Notes under the pieces: generated by a model | Databases searched by the model: none | Told to the model about the DNA's origin: nothing | The model's input: only the letters and a program-made list of their open reading frames with translations | Assembly (NCBI GenBank): GCA_902464405.1 | Contig: CABQJD010000008.1 | Span: forward strand, 1 to 64,000 | DNA from: an uncultured Actinomycetaceae bacterium | GTDB lineage: Bacteria > Actinomycetota > Actinomycetes > Actinomycetales > Actinomycetaceae | Direction: 5' to 3' | DNA: 64,000 bases | Translations under genes and position numbers: made by a program | Shown: positions 45,337 through 54,466 of the stretch, piece by piece | Layout of the letters: each line of letters begins with the position of its first letter | Numbering within the stretch: the stretch's first letter is position 1

Positions 45337-46464
45337 ATGGCGTGGTATGCATCGGGTCGATCTGCTCAGAAATTTTTGTTTTCAGCTATGGTATGCGCAT
45401 CTGCCGCCTTCGCTGGTGTGAAGCTTTTTCGCAAAATTCGAGCTTTTGAAGCTGTGCGCCCTGAGCTTAGATCGCCTCGCTTATTCTTTCCCTTATCTGC
45501 CACAAACCGCTTAAAAACGCGGCTGATATCGAATCTTTTTTCGCGCCCAACACCGCTTCCGCTTGGAGTGGCTGTTAGTGAATCTATCGTCACCTTTTCT
45601 TCGCTTCGTATCGAAAACGAAACTCTTCTGCTTCAAAAATACTGGGATATATGCGAGCCTGTTCGATCTATGTTTGATGCAGTTCATGTGCGAAATTATT
45701 TTCCTTGCGCTAATGAAAGCGCGTATAAAAATTTAGCTAGCAGTGCAATTGATGGTGTGATTGTGTGGTTTCACGGCGGCGGGCTGATTTCTGGATCATA
45801 TTCCAATTCGGATCGATATTGCGGGCAGCTGGCAAAAGATACGAACTGTTTGGTTGTGAGCGGTGAATATAGATGCGCTCCTGATTTTCCTTTTCCTCAT
45901 GCTTTTATAGATTGCTCGCTTGCCTTGCTATATGCTTTTGAAATTGCGAAAATGCGCGGTGTGCCGCTGATTGTTTCAGGAGTAAGTGCTGGCGGAGGAT
46001 TAGCTGCTGCAGTTGCACAGCTTGCTGCCGATGTGGGTATTCCTCTGGCTTACCAAGCTCTTGTTTACCCTATGCTCGATTCGCGCACGGGCAGATATCC
46101 ATCTGCTGGGCGTGGTGATTTTGTGTGGACGCCGTCAGCAAATCGCTTTGGCTGGAGATCGTATTTGCAGGGTATGGGTAATGTGCGCGATCTGGCGATT
46201 TCGCGATATGCAATTCCTGCCCAGAGAGGAGAAAGCGGTGAATGGGGTGATTTGGCGCCAGCATGGATAGGCTGTGGAAACCTTGATTTATTTTTTGAAG
46301 AAAATAAGAGATATGCGCAGTGCTTGCAGAGCGCTGGAGTCCCCACTACTTTTTACACAGTTGAAGGTATGTATCACGGCGCCGATATGAGCGTTCCGTA
46401 CGCTCCATCGATGAAAGATTTTTATCAGTCAATGCTGCAAGAGATTCGCTGCGTCACGAGCTGA
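45337..46464 (+). CDS. Alpha/beta hydrolase, hormone-sensitive-lipase-like
   Basis: The protein has 375 residues from ATG 45337, which follows GCGGGGTATTTT; GTG 45280 would add 19 residues. The hydrolase-3 fold shows the oxyanion motif VWFHGGGLISG, GEYRCAPDFPFPHA, the nucleophile elbow GVSAGGGLAAAVA (Ser), and C-terminal GCGNLDLFFE and EGMYHGADM with Asp and His of the triad. Such esterases split short-chain acyl esters. It converges with the GntR gene. The operator-like site at its start suggests it belongs to the same regulon, perhaps removing acetyl or other acyl groups from the imported sugar. Confidence 0.82.
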   Translation: MAWYASGRSAQKFLFSAMVCASAAFAGVKLFRKIRAFEAVRPELRSPRLFFPLSATNRLKTRLISNLFSRPTPLPLGVAVSESIVTFSSLRIENETLLLQKYWDICEPVRSMFDAVHVRNYFPCANESAYKNLASSAIDGVIVWFHGGGLISGSYSNSDRYCGQLAKDTNCLVVSGEYRCAPDFPFPHAFIDCSLALLYAFEIAKMRGVPLIVSGVSAGGGLAAAVAQLAADVGIPLAYQALVYPMLDSRTGRYPSAGRGDFVWTPSANRFGWRSYLQGMGNVRDLAISRYAIPAQRGESGEWGDLAPAWIGCGNLDLFFEENKRYAQCLQSAGVPTTFYTVEGMYHGADMSVPYAPSMKDFYQSMLQEIRCVTS

Positions 46465-46466
46465 CG

Positions 46467-47201
46467 CTATTTATTATTTTCGTCTGGAAAATAGTTTGGG
46501 TGGGGGAGGAGTCTCTTAAGCGGTTTGTAATGCTCGCTCACGAGTTTTTTATAGCGGGCAGTATTTCCTGTTTCTGCTGCTTCTAGCAGATCTCGATGCA
46601 TATGCGCATTGGCTAGTGCATCTTCTTTCCCGAGCGCACCTAACTTTGGAAATACCACGGCTTCCACATCCCAGAATGCATCGACGAGCTGCAAGAGAAA
46701 AAGGTTATTAGCTTTTTTGGCGATAAGTTTATGAAATTCTCTATCTGCTTCTAAGCACATATCTCCGCCATTTGCCATTTTTTCCATGCGATCGACGAGA
46801 GCGTGAAGTTCTGTTTGAGGGCTGTGAGCCATCTTTTTCACTACTTCTTGTGCATAAGCAATATCGAGTTTTTCGCGAATTTCCACAATATCTCCGAATG
46901 CCATGAGTCCGCCAGAGGGAGTGAGTGCGCCTCGAAAGATCAGGGATTGCACCATCGGCTGCAAAGACATATTGCTCACGTAGGTGCCTGTTCCGTGCCG
47001 AACTTCAACAATATCGAGAGTGGATAGAACTTTGATAGCTTCTCGAACAGAGGAGCGAGAAATTTCGAGTATCTCCGTGAGCTCTGCCTCTGAGGGGAGC
47101 ATATCTCCGCTTTGTAGACCTCGATCCAAAATGAGATCTTTTATAGCGGCGACAACCCAACTATCGGTAGGGCGAACATGAGTTTTGTTTTTCTTCGATG
47201 C
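46467..47201 (-). CDS. FadR-type GntR transcriptional regulator
   Basis: The protein has 244 residues from GTG 47201, preceded by AAGGAATATCC. A longer frame to ATG 47261 would begin inside the operator palindrome and is unlikely. The winged helix has LTEILEISRSSVREAIKVLSTLDIVEVRHGTGTYVS. The FCD effector domain follows from about residue 90, with the Asp and His residues that often hold a metal and an organic acid. It is divergent from the transporter operon and shares the palindrome region. Effector unknown; sugar acids are common for this group. Confidence 0.88.
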   Translation of the reverse strand, partial: ASKKNKTHVRPTDSWVVAAIKDLILDRGLQSGDMLPSEAELTEILEISRSSVREAIKVLSTLDIVEVRHGTGTYVSNMSLQPMVQSLIFRGALTPSGGLMAFGDIVEIREKLDIAYAQEVVKKMAHSPQTELHALVDRMEKMANGGDMCLEADREFHKLIAKKANNLFLLQLVDAFWDVEAVVFPKLGALGKEDALANAHMHRDLLEAAETGNTARYKKLVSEHYKPLKRLLPHPNYFPDENNK

Positions 47202-47248
47202 CACGGATATTCCTTGCTGCAGATCGTTGACATGTAGTACATCACAGG

Positions 47249-47298
47249 TTAGCATATTCATATGACGTTAGACGTCTGACGTCATATGAATATGCTAA
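47249..47298. promoter_or_regulatory. 50-base near-perfect palindrome, operator of the divergent sugar operon
   Basis: AGCATATTCATATGACGT (47251-47268) and its reverse complement (47279-47296) flank TAGACGTCTG, whose AGACGTCT core is itself palindromic. Only one pair mismatches. The extra T-A pairs on each side make 50 bases. It lies between the GntR gene and the binding-protein gene, 20 bases before the latter's start, so occupancy would block both. Confidence 0.8.
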
Positions 47299-47317
47299 GG
47301 GGACAAAGGAGTTCATA

Positions 47318-48661
47318 ATGCGCATAAAAAAATTATTATCTGTTGGTATTGCAAGTTTGATGGTGCTGCCAATGCTTGGTGCTTGTGGTGGTGCAAGCGA
47401 AGGCGATCTGCAAGCTTCTGGTGGTGAGCTGGAAGGCAACATCGTTTTTTGGTCTAGCTATACTCAGGGTCCGCGAGCTGAGTATATGCAAGAGCTGGCA
47501 CGCAAATTTATGGAAAAACACCCCAAAGTGAATATCGATATCGAACTGTTTTCTTGGAGTGAATTCTACACAAAGTGGACAACAGGATTATCTACTGGAA
47601 ACGTGCCAGATATTTCCAGTGCTCTGCCAAACCACGTCACCGAAATGATTGATGCAGACGCTGTTCTTCCTATCGACGACGTGATCGACAAGATTGGGCG
47701 AGATCGTTTCTATGATACGGCGTTAAAAGAGGGAGAAAAAGACGGAGCACACTATTCTATCCCTCTCTATACTCATGCTCAGCTAATGTGGTATCGCAAA
47801 GATCTTCTTGAAAAAGTAGGTGCAGATATTCCCCAGACATGGGATCAGCTAAAAGAAACAGCCCAAAAGCTGACAACAGGCGGCGACTACGGGCTTTCTG
47901 TGCCTATGGGAACTAACGATATGATGGCCACTCGTTTCTTGAATTTCTATATGAAATCTGCAGGGGATCGAATGATTAGCGAAGATGGAAAAGCCAATCT
48001 TACGAGCAAAGCTGCTATTGACGGCATTAACTATTGGGTGGATATGTATAAGAAAACTTCTCCCGAAGGTTCTGTGAATTTCAACGTGCTCGATCAGGCG
48101 ACTTTGTACTATCAAGGGAAAACTGCATTTGATTTCAATTCTGGTTTCCAAATTTCTGGCGTTGAATCAACTACTCCAGATCTGGTAGACCAGATCGCCG
48201 CTGTGCCGCTTCCTCGCCTTAATGAAAGTGATCCGGTATATGGCGCAGAAACGTCAAACCTGCCGATGGTTGTGTGGAAAAACTCGAAGCATCCTGAGGT
48301 GGCAAAAGCATTCTTGCAGACTCTGTATCAGACTGATGATTACATCCGTTTCCTACACTCTGTGCCAGTGGGAATGATGCCTGCTCTAAAGGATATTGCT
48401 GAAAATCCTGATTTCCTGAACGATCCATATATTGAAAAATTTAGATCTACTTTTGATGCGCTCAATGAGGTCATTGCGCTCGGAACGGCAATCGGTATGG
48501 AAAGCGGCCCGACGATTCAATCTGGCATCGTCATTAGCCAAGGAGTCGTAGAGCAAATGTTCCAGAGCATTGTGCTTGAAGGAACTCCAGTGGAGAAAGC
48601 AGCTCAAGATGCCGAGAAAAAACTTAATGATTTATTTAAATCGGCAGGGGCATTCAAGTAG
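47318..48661 (+). CDS. Sugar-binding lipoprotein of the island transporter
   Basis: The protein has 447 residues. The signal peptide ends in the lipobox L-G-A-C, so it is lipid anchored. It is a family 1 binding protein (GNIVFWSSYTQGPRAEYMQELARKF, PLYTHAQLMWYRKDLL). It starts the operon with two permeases. The substrate is likely a sugar or sugar derivative but cannot be named. ATG 47318 follows ACAAAGGAGTTCATA. Confidence 0.88.
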   Translation: MRIKKLLSVGIASLMVLPMLGACGGASEGDLQASGGELEGNIVFWSSYTQGPRAEYMQELARKFMEKHPKVNIDIELFSWSEFYTKWTTGLSTGNVPDISSALPNHVTEMIDADAVLPIDDVIDKIGRDRFYDTALKEGEKDGAHYSIPLYTHAQLMWYRKDLLEKVGADIPQTWDQLKETAQKLTTGGDYGLSVPMGTNDMMATRFLNFYMKSAGDRMISEDGKANLTSKAAIDGINYWVDMYKKTSPEGSVNFNVLDQATLYYQGKTAFDFNSGFQISGVESTTPDLVDQIAAVPLPRLNESDPVYGAETSNLPMVVWKNSKHPEVAKAFLQTLYQTDDYIRFLHSVPVGMMPALKDIAENPDFLNDPYIEKFRSTFDALNEVIALGTAIGMESGPTIQSGIVISQGVVEQMFQSIVLEGTPVEKAAQDAEKKLNDLFKSAGAFK

Positions 48662-48669
48662 GAATCACA

Positions 48670-49611
48670 ATGGCTAGAAAAACAGATGGAACAATGAGTG
48701 CATCTGTTGGTCGAAACAGCGTGGAAGAGAAGGTTCACTCCATTAACTGGACGGGAGTTTTATTCGTTGCTCCTTCAGTGCTAGTCGTGGTGCTCCTTCT
48801 CTTCTATCCGCTGGGATCTTCGGTATATTACTCATTTACTAATAAAAATTTAATCAAAGCAGATTATGATTTAGTTTTCCTAGAAAACTTTATGGAGCTT
48901 ATTCATAATCCAGAATTTTGGGCGGCTTTTGCTACATCAATTAAATGGACGTTCTTTTCTTTGATTGGGCAGTTGCTGCTCGGGTTTGCGTGTGCACTTA
49001 TGCTCAACTCAATCAAAAGATTTTCAACTCTTTTTCGAACTTGCTTGATTATTCCCTGGGCTTTCCCTGCGGTCATTATCGGGTTTGGGTGGAAATGGAT
49101 TTTGAACGACGTATATGGGTTTCTTCCAAATGTTTTGAACGATATGGGGCTCACAGATGGATTGATTGCACTTTTAGCAAATCCGTCTACAGCTTTCTGG
49201 GTTGTTCTCTTTATCAACATTTGGTTCGGCGCTCCGCTGTTTATGGTAAATATCCTCTCTGCGTTGAAAACGATTCCTCACGATCAGATCGAAGCGGCTA
49301 TTATGGACGGCGCCAACGCTTTCCAGCGTTTCTATCATATTACGCTGCATCATATTCGTACCGTGATTGGTTTGCTCGTTGTACTCAGAACGATCTGGGT
49401 ATTCAATAATTTCGATCTCCTTTTCCTTATCACAGGAGGTGGACCTGGGGATCTCACTACTACGTTGCCGATTTTTGCTTATCGCACAGGCTGGGGGCTT
49501 AAACAGCTCGGAATGGCGTCAGCCGTCACGATTATGCTTCTCATTTTTCTGATAGCGATTGCCATGCTGCTCTTTAGGTTTATTGGGCGATGGGAAAAGG
49601 AGGATAGATAA
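48670..49611 (+). CDS. ABC sugar transporter permease (first)
   Basis: The protein has 313 residues and six membrane segments. The EAA loop is EAAIMDGANAFQRFYHITL near residue 205. A charged cytoplasmic N-terminus of about 30 residues comes first. It forms the channel with the next permease; the stop overlaps its ATG (TAATG). No ATPase is encoded in the island, so a shared MsiK-like ATPase is expected. Confidence 0.88.
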   Translation: MARKTDGTMSASVGRNSVEEKVHSINWTGVLFVAPSVLVVVLLLFYPLGSSVYYSFTNKNLIKADYDLVFLENFMELIHNPEFWAAFATSIKWTFFSLIGQLLLGFACALMLNSIKRFSTLFRTCLIIPWAFPAVIIGFGWKWILNDVYGFLPNVLNDMGLTDGLIALLANPSTAFWVVLFINIWFGAPLFMVNILSALKTIPHDQIEAAIMDGANAFQRFYHITLHHIRTVIGLLVVLRTIWVFNNFDLLFLITGGGPGDLTTTLPIFAYRTGWGLKQLGMASAVTIMLLIFLIAIAMLLFRFIGRWEKEDR

Positions 49612-50447
49612 TGAAGTATCAATCGATGCGGCGGCTGGGCACGTGCTGTATATATGTTGTGCTGATTATCGTAAGCGCTATCTTCATTTTTCCGTTGTTG
49701 TGGATAGTGGCATCGAGTTTCAAAAATGGTGTGGATTTATCTTCAAGCCCGACGTCGTTTATCCCGAAGCATTTTACGCTGGAGAATTATCGGCACGTAC
49801 TGTTTGATATGGGGTTTATAACGAATCTTAAAAACAGTGTGATTGTTTCGGTCTTGACTACGGTTCTTACAATTATTATTTCGTGTTTTGGAGCATACGG
49901 GATTGTTCGATTCTTTCCTCGTGTGGGAAGAAAAATCACCAAAATTCTCATCACCTCGTATATGTTTCCTCCAGTTTTGCTTGCAGTTCCATATTCGATG
50001 GTGCTGGCGAAAATTGGTCTCGTCAATACATATACGGGTTTGGTGCTGGTGTATCTTTCCTTCTCGATTCCGTATGCCCTATGGATGCTTGTAGGTTTTT
50101 ACCAAACAGTACCTCGTGAAATAGAAGAAGCAGCAGCGGTTGATGGCGCAGGAAAGTTTCATATTTTTGCTCGCATTGCCACTCCGATTGTTTTGCCCGG
50201 AATCGTCGCCACCACAATCTATACGTTTATCAATGCGTTCAACGAATTTTTATACGCGTTGCTCTTTATGGGTTCTTCAAAGATGATGCCAGTAGCTGTG
50301 GGGCTATATTCCTTGCAAGGCACGGAGGTGCTCGATTGGGGTGCGCTGATGGCAGCGTCCGGGTGCGTGGTTGTTCCATCCGTCATTGTCTTTATGTTTA
50401 TCCAAAAATATATTGCTGCTGGTTTGAGTGAAGGGTCGGTGAAATAA
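49611..50447 (+). CDS. ABC sugar transporter permease (second)
   Basis: The protein has 278 residues and six membrane segments, with EAA loop EAAAVDGAGKFHIFARIATP near residue 185. It is the MalG-like partner. The length is normal. Translational coupling to the first permease is indicated by the TAATG overlap. The following oxidoreductase lies 95 bases downstream and is probably in the same transcript. Confidence 0.88.
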   Translation: MKYQSMRRLGTCCIYVVLIIVSAIFIFPLLWIVASSFKNGVDLSSSPTSFIPKHFTLENYRHVLFDMGFITNLKNSVIVSVLTTVLTIIISCFGAYGIVRFFPRVGRKITKILITSYMFPPVLLAVPYSMVLAKIGLVNTYTGLVLVYLSFSIPYALWMLVGFYQTVPREIEEAAAVDGAGKFHIFARIATPIVLPGIVATTIYTFINAFNEFLYALLFMGSSKMMPVAVGLYSLQGTEVLDWGALMAASGCVVVPSVIVFMFIQKYIAAGLSEGSVK

Positions 50448-50542
50448 AAGCCCTATATTGATTCACGCTATCAATCTAACGATACAAAGAAGTGTTATTT
50501 ATCTGAGTGCTATTCGTTGAATAGCTGCGAAAGAAGGAAAAA

Positions 50543-51646
50543 GTGAATGTTAATTATGCAATAGTTGGATCTGGATATTTTGGTGCGCAAGAGGCGCGAG
50601 CGCTTCAAAAAATTCCTGGTGCCAGTGTGCGAGGTATTTACGATCCGCACAATGCCCAAAAACCTGCTCGCGAGGTTGGAGCGGACGTTTTTTCGTCAGT
50701 AAAGGAGCTTATCAACAGCCCCGATATTGATGCAGTTATTGTGGCGTCACCAAACGGTGAACATGTCTTTCCTGTGGTAGAAGCAGCGAAAGCTGGAAAA
50801 GCGATTTTTTGTGAAAAGCCGATTGCATTGAGCTATCGCGATTGTAAATTGATGGTAGACACAGCTCGTGAGCATAAGGTTTTTTTCATGGCTGGGCACG
50901 TTATGAATTTTATGAACGGTGTGCGCCTAGCGAAGAAAATTATCGCAGAAGGAAGGCTTGGAAAAGTTCTTTTCGTGCGCGCTGTTCGCAACGGGTGGGA
51001 AGAAAAGCAGCCCAGCGTTTCATGGAAAAAAGTTCGTGAACTTTCTGGAGGGCATCTCTATCATCATATTCATGAGCTAGATTGCGTACAGTCGATTCTT
51101 GGGCCTGCATCTCAGGCAACGATGATTGGCGGCAACGTGGCACATCGCGGAGAGGGGTTTGGTGACGAAGACGATATGCTTCTCATTCAGCTTGAGTTTC
51201 CCTCCGGCGCATTTGCAACGCTTGAATACGGTTCAGCTTTTCGCTGGCCAGAGCATTATGTGCTCATTCAAGGCGATAAGGGCGCTATCAAGATTGATAT
51301 GCAAGATACTGGTGTGACGGTTCGTATCGGAGACCGGGAAGAACGATACCTGCTGCACAGGAATAAAGAAGAAGACGATCAGCGCGCAGCGATTTATCGA
51401 AACTCCAGCACTGATGGGGCAGTGCAGTATGGTAAGCCAGACCTCCTGCCTCCTTTATGGCTCAAAGGTATTGTGGAAGAGGAAATGAATTATTTCCACA
51501 GTCTGATGCGCGGCGGATCGGTGCTCGAAGAATTTGCGAAACTTTCCGATGGAACTGCAGCAATGGAAGCAATTGCAACAGCAGATGCATGCACTCTATC
51601 TCTTAAAGAAGACCGAAAAGTTCGAGTTTGTGAAATTACTGGATAA
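50543..51646 (+). CDS. Gfo/Idh/MocA-family oxidoreductase
   Basis: The protein has 367 residues and starts at GTG 50543. The N-terminal Rossmann domain has NYAIVGSGYFGAQEARAL and AIFCEKPIAL with the catalytic Lys of the E-K-P motif. The second domain with GGHLYHHIHELDCV supplies the substrate site; the H-x-x-H-E-L-D pattern is usual. Such enzymes oxidise or epimerise sugars, inositols and sugar acids with NAD(P). Placement after the transporter suggests it acts on the imported compound. It ends before a terminator. Confidence 0.86.
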   Translation: MNVNYAIVGSGYFGAQEARALQKIPGASVRGIYDPHNAQKPAREVGADVFSSVKELINSPDIDAVIVASPNGEHVFPVVEAAKAGKAIFCEKPIALSYRDCKLMVDTAREHKVFFMAGHVMNFMNGVRLAKKIIAEGRLGKVLFVRAVRNGWEEKQPSVSWKKVRELSGGHLYHHIHELDCVQSILGPASQATMIGGNVAHRGEGFGDEDDMLLIQLEFPSGAFATLEYGSAFRWPEHYVLIQGDKGAIKIDMQDTGVTVRIGDREERYLLHRNKEEDDQRAAIYRNSSTDGAVQYGKPDLLPPLWLKGIVEEEMNYFHSLMRGGSVLEEFAKLSDGTAAMEAIATADACTLSLKEDRKVRVCEITG

Positions 51647-51698
51647 TCTACACTGCTTATTTTCAGCTGTAAAATCTTTTGTGTGAATATGTTGAAAG

Positions 51699-51740
51699 AG
51701 TGCGGGTGTTTCTTTTCAAGAGAATCTCCCGCACTTTTTC
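51699..51740 (+). terminator. Terminator after the sugar island operon
   Basis: AGTGCGGG at 51699-51706 and CCCGCACT at 51728-51735 form an 8-base stem around TGTTTCTTTTCAAGAG..., followed by five T bases. Confidence 0.85.
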
Positions 51741-51821
51741 ATACTTACTTTTGATATTTGCTTCTCATACTCGCACACAGACTCTTCTTGAGTGAGTAAG
51801 ATATGTAAAAGGAGGTGCATG

Positions 51822-52436
51822 ATGTATCAGATAGTTCTCACTGGTGGTATTGGCGCAGGAAAATCGGTGGTAGCGCAGTTGCTTTCAAAACATGGCGCTT
51901 ATGTGATTGATTACGACCAGATTGCGCGCGACGTGGTAGAGCCAGATCAGCCTGCTTTCAAAGAAATAGTTGAGCATTGGGGCGATGATGTGCTTAATGC
52001 TGATGGTACTCTCAACAGATGTGAACTTGCTTCACGCGTCTTTGAAGATATTTCTCAGCTTGAACAGCTCAACGCCGTCACCCATCCGTATATTATGGCG
52101 AGAGCTGCCGATCGCGCCGAAAAAATTATGCGTGACGATCCTTCGGGCGTTCTCGTGCACGATATTCCTGTTATTTCAGTGGATTCTCCTATGATTCACC
52201 ATGCAGATTTGGTGGTGGTTGTGCAAGCTCCTTTAGAGGCTCGTATTGATCGCCTTGCTCAAAATCGAGGGATGACGATTGAGGATGCTCAAGCTCGTAT
52301 TGCTCATCAGATAGGTGATTCTGAGCGGGAAAAGATGGCGGATATTATCGTGCATAACGACGGAAATATCCGTGATCTGGAACGGCAGATAGATCGCCTC
52401 TGGAAGCGCATTGGAGACTGGGAAGAAAATTCCTGA
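51822..52436 (+). CDS. coaE: Dephospho-CoA kinase
   Basis: The protein has 204 residues from ATG 51822; AAAGGAGG six bases upstream decides this against ATG 51819 and the frame start at 51792. It phosphorylates dephospho-CoA in the last step of CoA synthesis. The P-loop is LTGGIGAGKS; the CoaE marks VIDYDQIARDVVEP, NAVTHPYI and LVVVVQAPLEARIDRL follow. In most actinobacteria it lies between rpsA and uvrB; here islands separate it from both. Confidence 0.94.
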   Translation: MYQIVLTGGIGAGKSVVAQLLSKHGAYVIDYDQIARDVVEPDQPAFKEIVEHWGDDVLNADGTLNRCELASRVFEDISQLEQLNAVTHPYIMARAADRAEKIMRDDPSGVLVHDIPVISVDSPMIHHADLVVVVQAPLEARIDRLAQNRGMTIEDAQARIAHQIGDSEREKMADIIVHNDGNIRDLERQIDRLWKRIGDWEENS

Positions 52437-52560
52437 TTGCAGAAAATCTAAACACAGAAAAATTTTGCGCGCGAATGCGCTGCCTGCTTTTGTGTATTTT
52501 ATTATTGCAGTTAGCGCAGACGAGGGGCGCTTAAAGTAGTGGCGAGCAGTGAGCGAAGCG

Positions 52561-53226
52561 TTATCTGAATCCTGCTTTGATAGCGGTAATTGCCAGCTCA
52601 CTTCTGCTAGATTGGCGCAATGTGCCCATAATTTCTGAAACGTAGTTGCGCACAGTACTTTCCTGCAAAGCGAGCGTTTTGGCAATCGCCTTATTGGATT
52701 TAGCTTCTATGAGCAGATCAAAGACTGCCCGTAAATATGGTGGAAAAGATTGCACGCGTTCGATGAAATCTTTGTATTCTTGGCTGTTTTCTTGAGTAGT
52801 GATATACGTTTGCGTTAAGAGCTGCACAGGGCGAGTGCTCATCACTGGCAAGCCGCTATGAGCTTGTTTGATCAACTCAGCAAGTTGGGCTGATGGTATA
52901 TCTTTCGTCAAGAAACCGTCGATATGTAATTCGAGAGCTTTTTTCAAAGAGTCTTCATGCTCAAAAGCTGTCAAAACGATAACGGTCATAGAAGGGTATA
53001 GATTTTTTATGGCTTCAGCTGTTTTTAAGCCGTCAAAAATAGGCATATCGACATCTAGAAGAGCCACATCTATGTGCTGGCTGGCAAGAGCAGCTAAGGC
53101 TTCTGCTCCATTTGCCACGCATGCAGCCACGTGCAGTCCTTCATTCTGGTTGAGGAGAAGCGAAAGACTTGTGAGAATCACTGGATCGTCATCAGCAATA
53201 AGAATTTCAAGAGTTGAGCTGTTCAT
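52561..53226 (-). CDS. NarL/LuxR-type response regulator
   Basis: The protein has 221 residues. The receiver domain has IADDDPVIL, the phospho-acceptor Asp58 in ALLDVDMP, VLTAF and LTKD. The LuxR-type helix-turn-helix at about 150-215 carries AIAKTLALQESTVRNYVSEIM. It overlaps the end of the kinase gene by 20 bases, so kinase and regulator are made together. It most likely controls the divergent bacteriocin operon or its own, which is inference from position. Confidence 0.9.
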   Translation of the reverse strand: MNSSTLEILIADDDPVILTSLSLLLNQNEGLHVAACVANGAEALAALASQHIDVALLDVDMPIFDGLKTAEAIKNLYPSMTVIVLTAFEHEDSLKKALELHIDGFLTKDIPSAQLAELIKQAHSGLPVMSTRPVQLLTQTYITTQENSQEYKDFIERVQSFPPYLRAVFDLLIEAKSNKAIAKTLALQESTVRNYVSEIMGTLRQSSRSELAITAIKAGFR

Positions 53227-54466
53227 AAACCATTTCTTTCACGTTAAAAAGTTTTGCTTGGAGTATCCATGTTGATTCGATTCTTGCTGTAGAAAATTCT
53301 CCACCTTCTTGTTTGATTCTTTCCTGTAGATTCAAAAGGCCGAAGCCGCTGCTGATCTCTTTAGGGGCGTCGTCAGGGGAGATATTGTTGATCATAGTTA
53401 TTTTTAATGCATCTTCGTTATTTTTTCCAGTGTCTGCTTCGATTTCTAAGAAAAGCTGTATGCAGCTCCTCTCAGGAGAGTATTTCAGTGCATTTGCTGC
53501 GCCTTCTCTGAGGATGAGTGTGCTTGTTATAAGAGCCTGGCGAGAAAGAAAGTGGTCGAGAATATAGGGGCTGTCAATAGTTGTGTCGAGTTCTATTTCA
53601 CGCGTAAACAGCATATGTTCAATATTGGAAATAGTAGTGCTGATATCAGCGGAAGATGCCTCAGCATTCATATTGACGATCATCGGACGTACTTTGGCTG
53701 AGGCTTGATGTGCCATAGCGGAAAGTTGCTCCAGTTTTTGAGCTAATTCAGGTTGTGCACAGCTGTAGGATAAACGAATGCTTTCAGCGCTCAAAGCAAT
53801 GCGAGCTAAATCTTTTGCAATTGTATCGTGTAGATAAAGAGCTAAATCTGCTTGTATTTTATTTTTAGTAATTTCTGCTATTTCTTTTGCTTGTTGGAGT
53901 GCGTTCTGAGCTTCTTCGTGCGCTCGAGTTTCGTTTTCTTTACTTTTTTGTGCTTCTTGTGCGTTGCTGGCAGATTGGTCGTTTATATATCGAAAGCCGA
54001 AAGCAATGAACAGCACTATCGGGTCGATAAATGTAAGAGTTATTAGCCAGTCTTCGAGAGTAAATGGAGTACTCCACGCCAATATTATTTGGATGATAAA
54101 AAGATATGCGACTCCTGATTTTAGATAATGCTGTACGATCAGATGAATAGAAATAAAACAGATGCTGAAGATTCCAAAAAAGTCTGTTGTGCCTAAGGGG
54201 CTTACAGAGAGTATAAGAAATCCGATGCCGTAAAGAATTTCTCCCCATAAGTTTGTAAATCCAGCGAAGAAAAAAAGGGCAACAGACACTGCAAGAGATA
54301 GTTTGTAGTTTAGTTCTGCTTGGGGATGTGGAAAGAGGTAGGATGCGTTGCTGATAGTGATTAATTCACTGACGACTCCGATTATGGCGCAAACGCAGAA
54401 AAGAAGTTTTTCTTTTAATGTGTGTGAGGAAATCGGTAATCGATAACGAGAGAATGGCAACGGCAT
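53207..54466 (-). CDS. Sensor histidine kinase, HisKA_3 type
   Basis: The protein has about 419 residues from ATG 54466, whose first base is the last of the preceding peptide's stop (TAATG); the frame is open to 54511. Five or six membrane segments occupy about residues 10-180 with almost no external loop, as in kinases that sense peptides or membrane stress. The phospho-acceptor His lies in ALYLHDTIAKDLAR. The ATPase domain shows LREGAANALKYSPE and GFGLLNLQERI. It pairs with the overlapping NarL-type regulator. Confidence 0.9.
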   Translation of the reverse strand: MPLPFSRYRLPISSHTLKEKLLFCVCAIIGVVSELITISNASYLFPHPQAELNYKLSLAVSVALFFFAGFTNLWGEILYGIGFLILSVSPLGTTDFFGIFSICFISIHLIVQHYLKSGVAYLFIIQIILAWSTPFTLEDWLITLTFIDPIVLFIAFGFRYINDQSASNAQEAQKSKENETRAHEEAQNALQQAKEIAEITKNKIQADLALYLHDTIAKDLARIALSAESIRLSYSCAQPELAQKLEQLSAMAHQASAKVRPMIVNMNAEASSADISTTISNIEHMLFTREIELDTTIDSPYILDHFLSRQALITSTLILREGAANALKYSPERSCIQLFLEIEADTGKNNEDALKITMINNISPDDAPKEISSGFGLLNLQERIKQEGGEFSTARIESTWILQAKLFNVKEMVYEQLNS

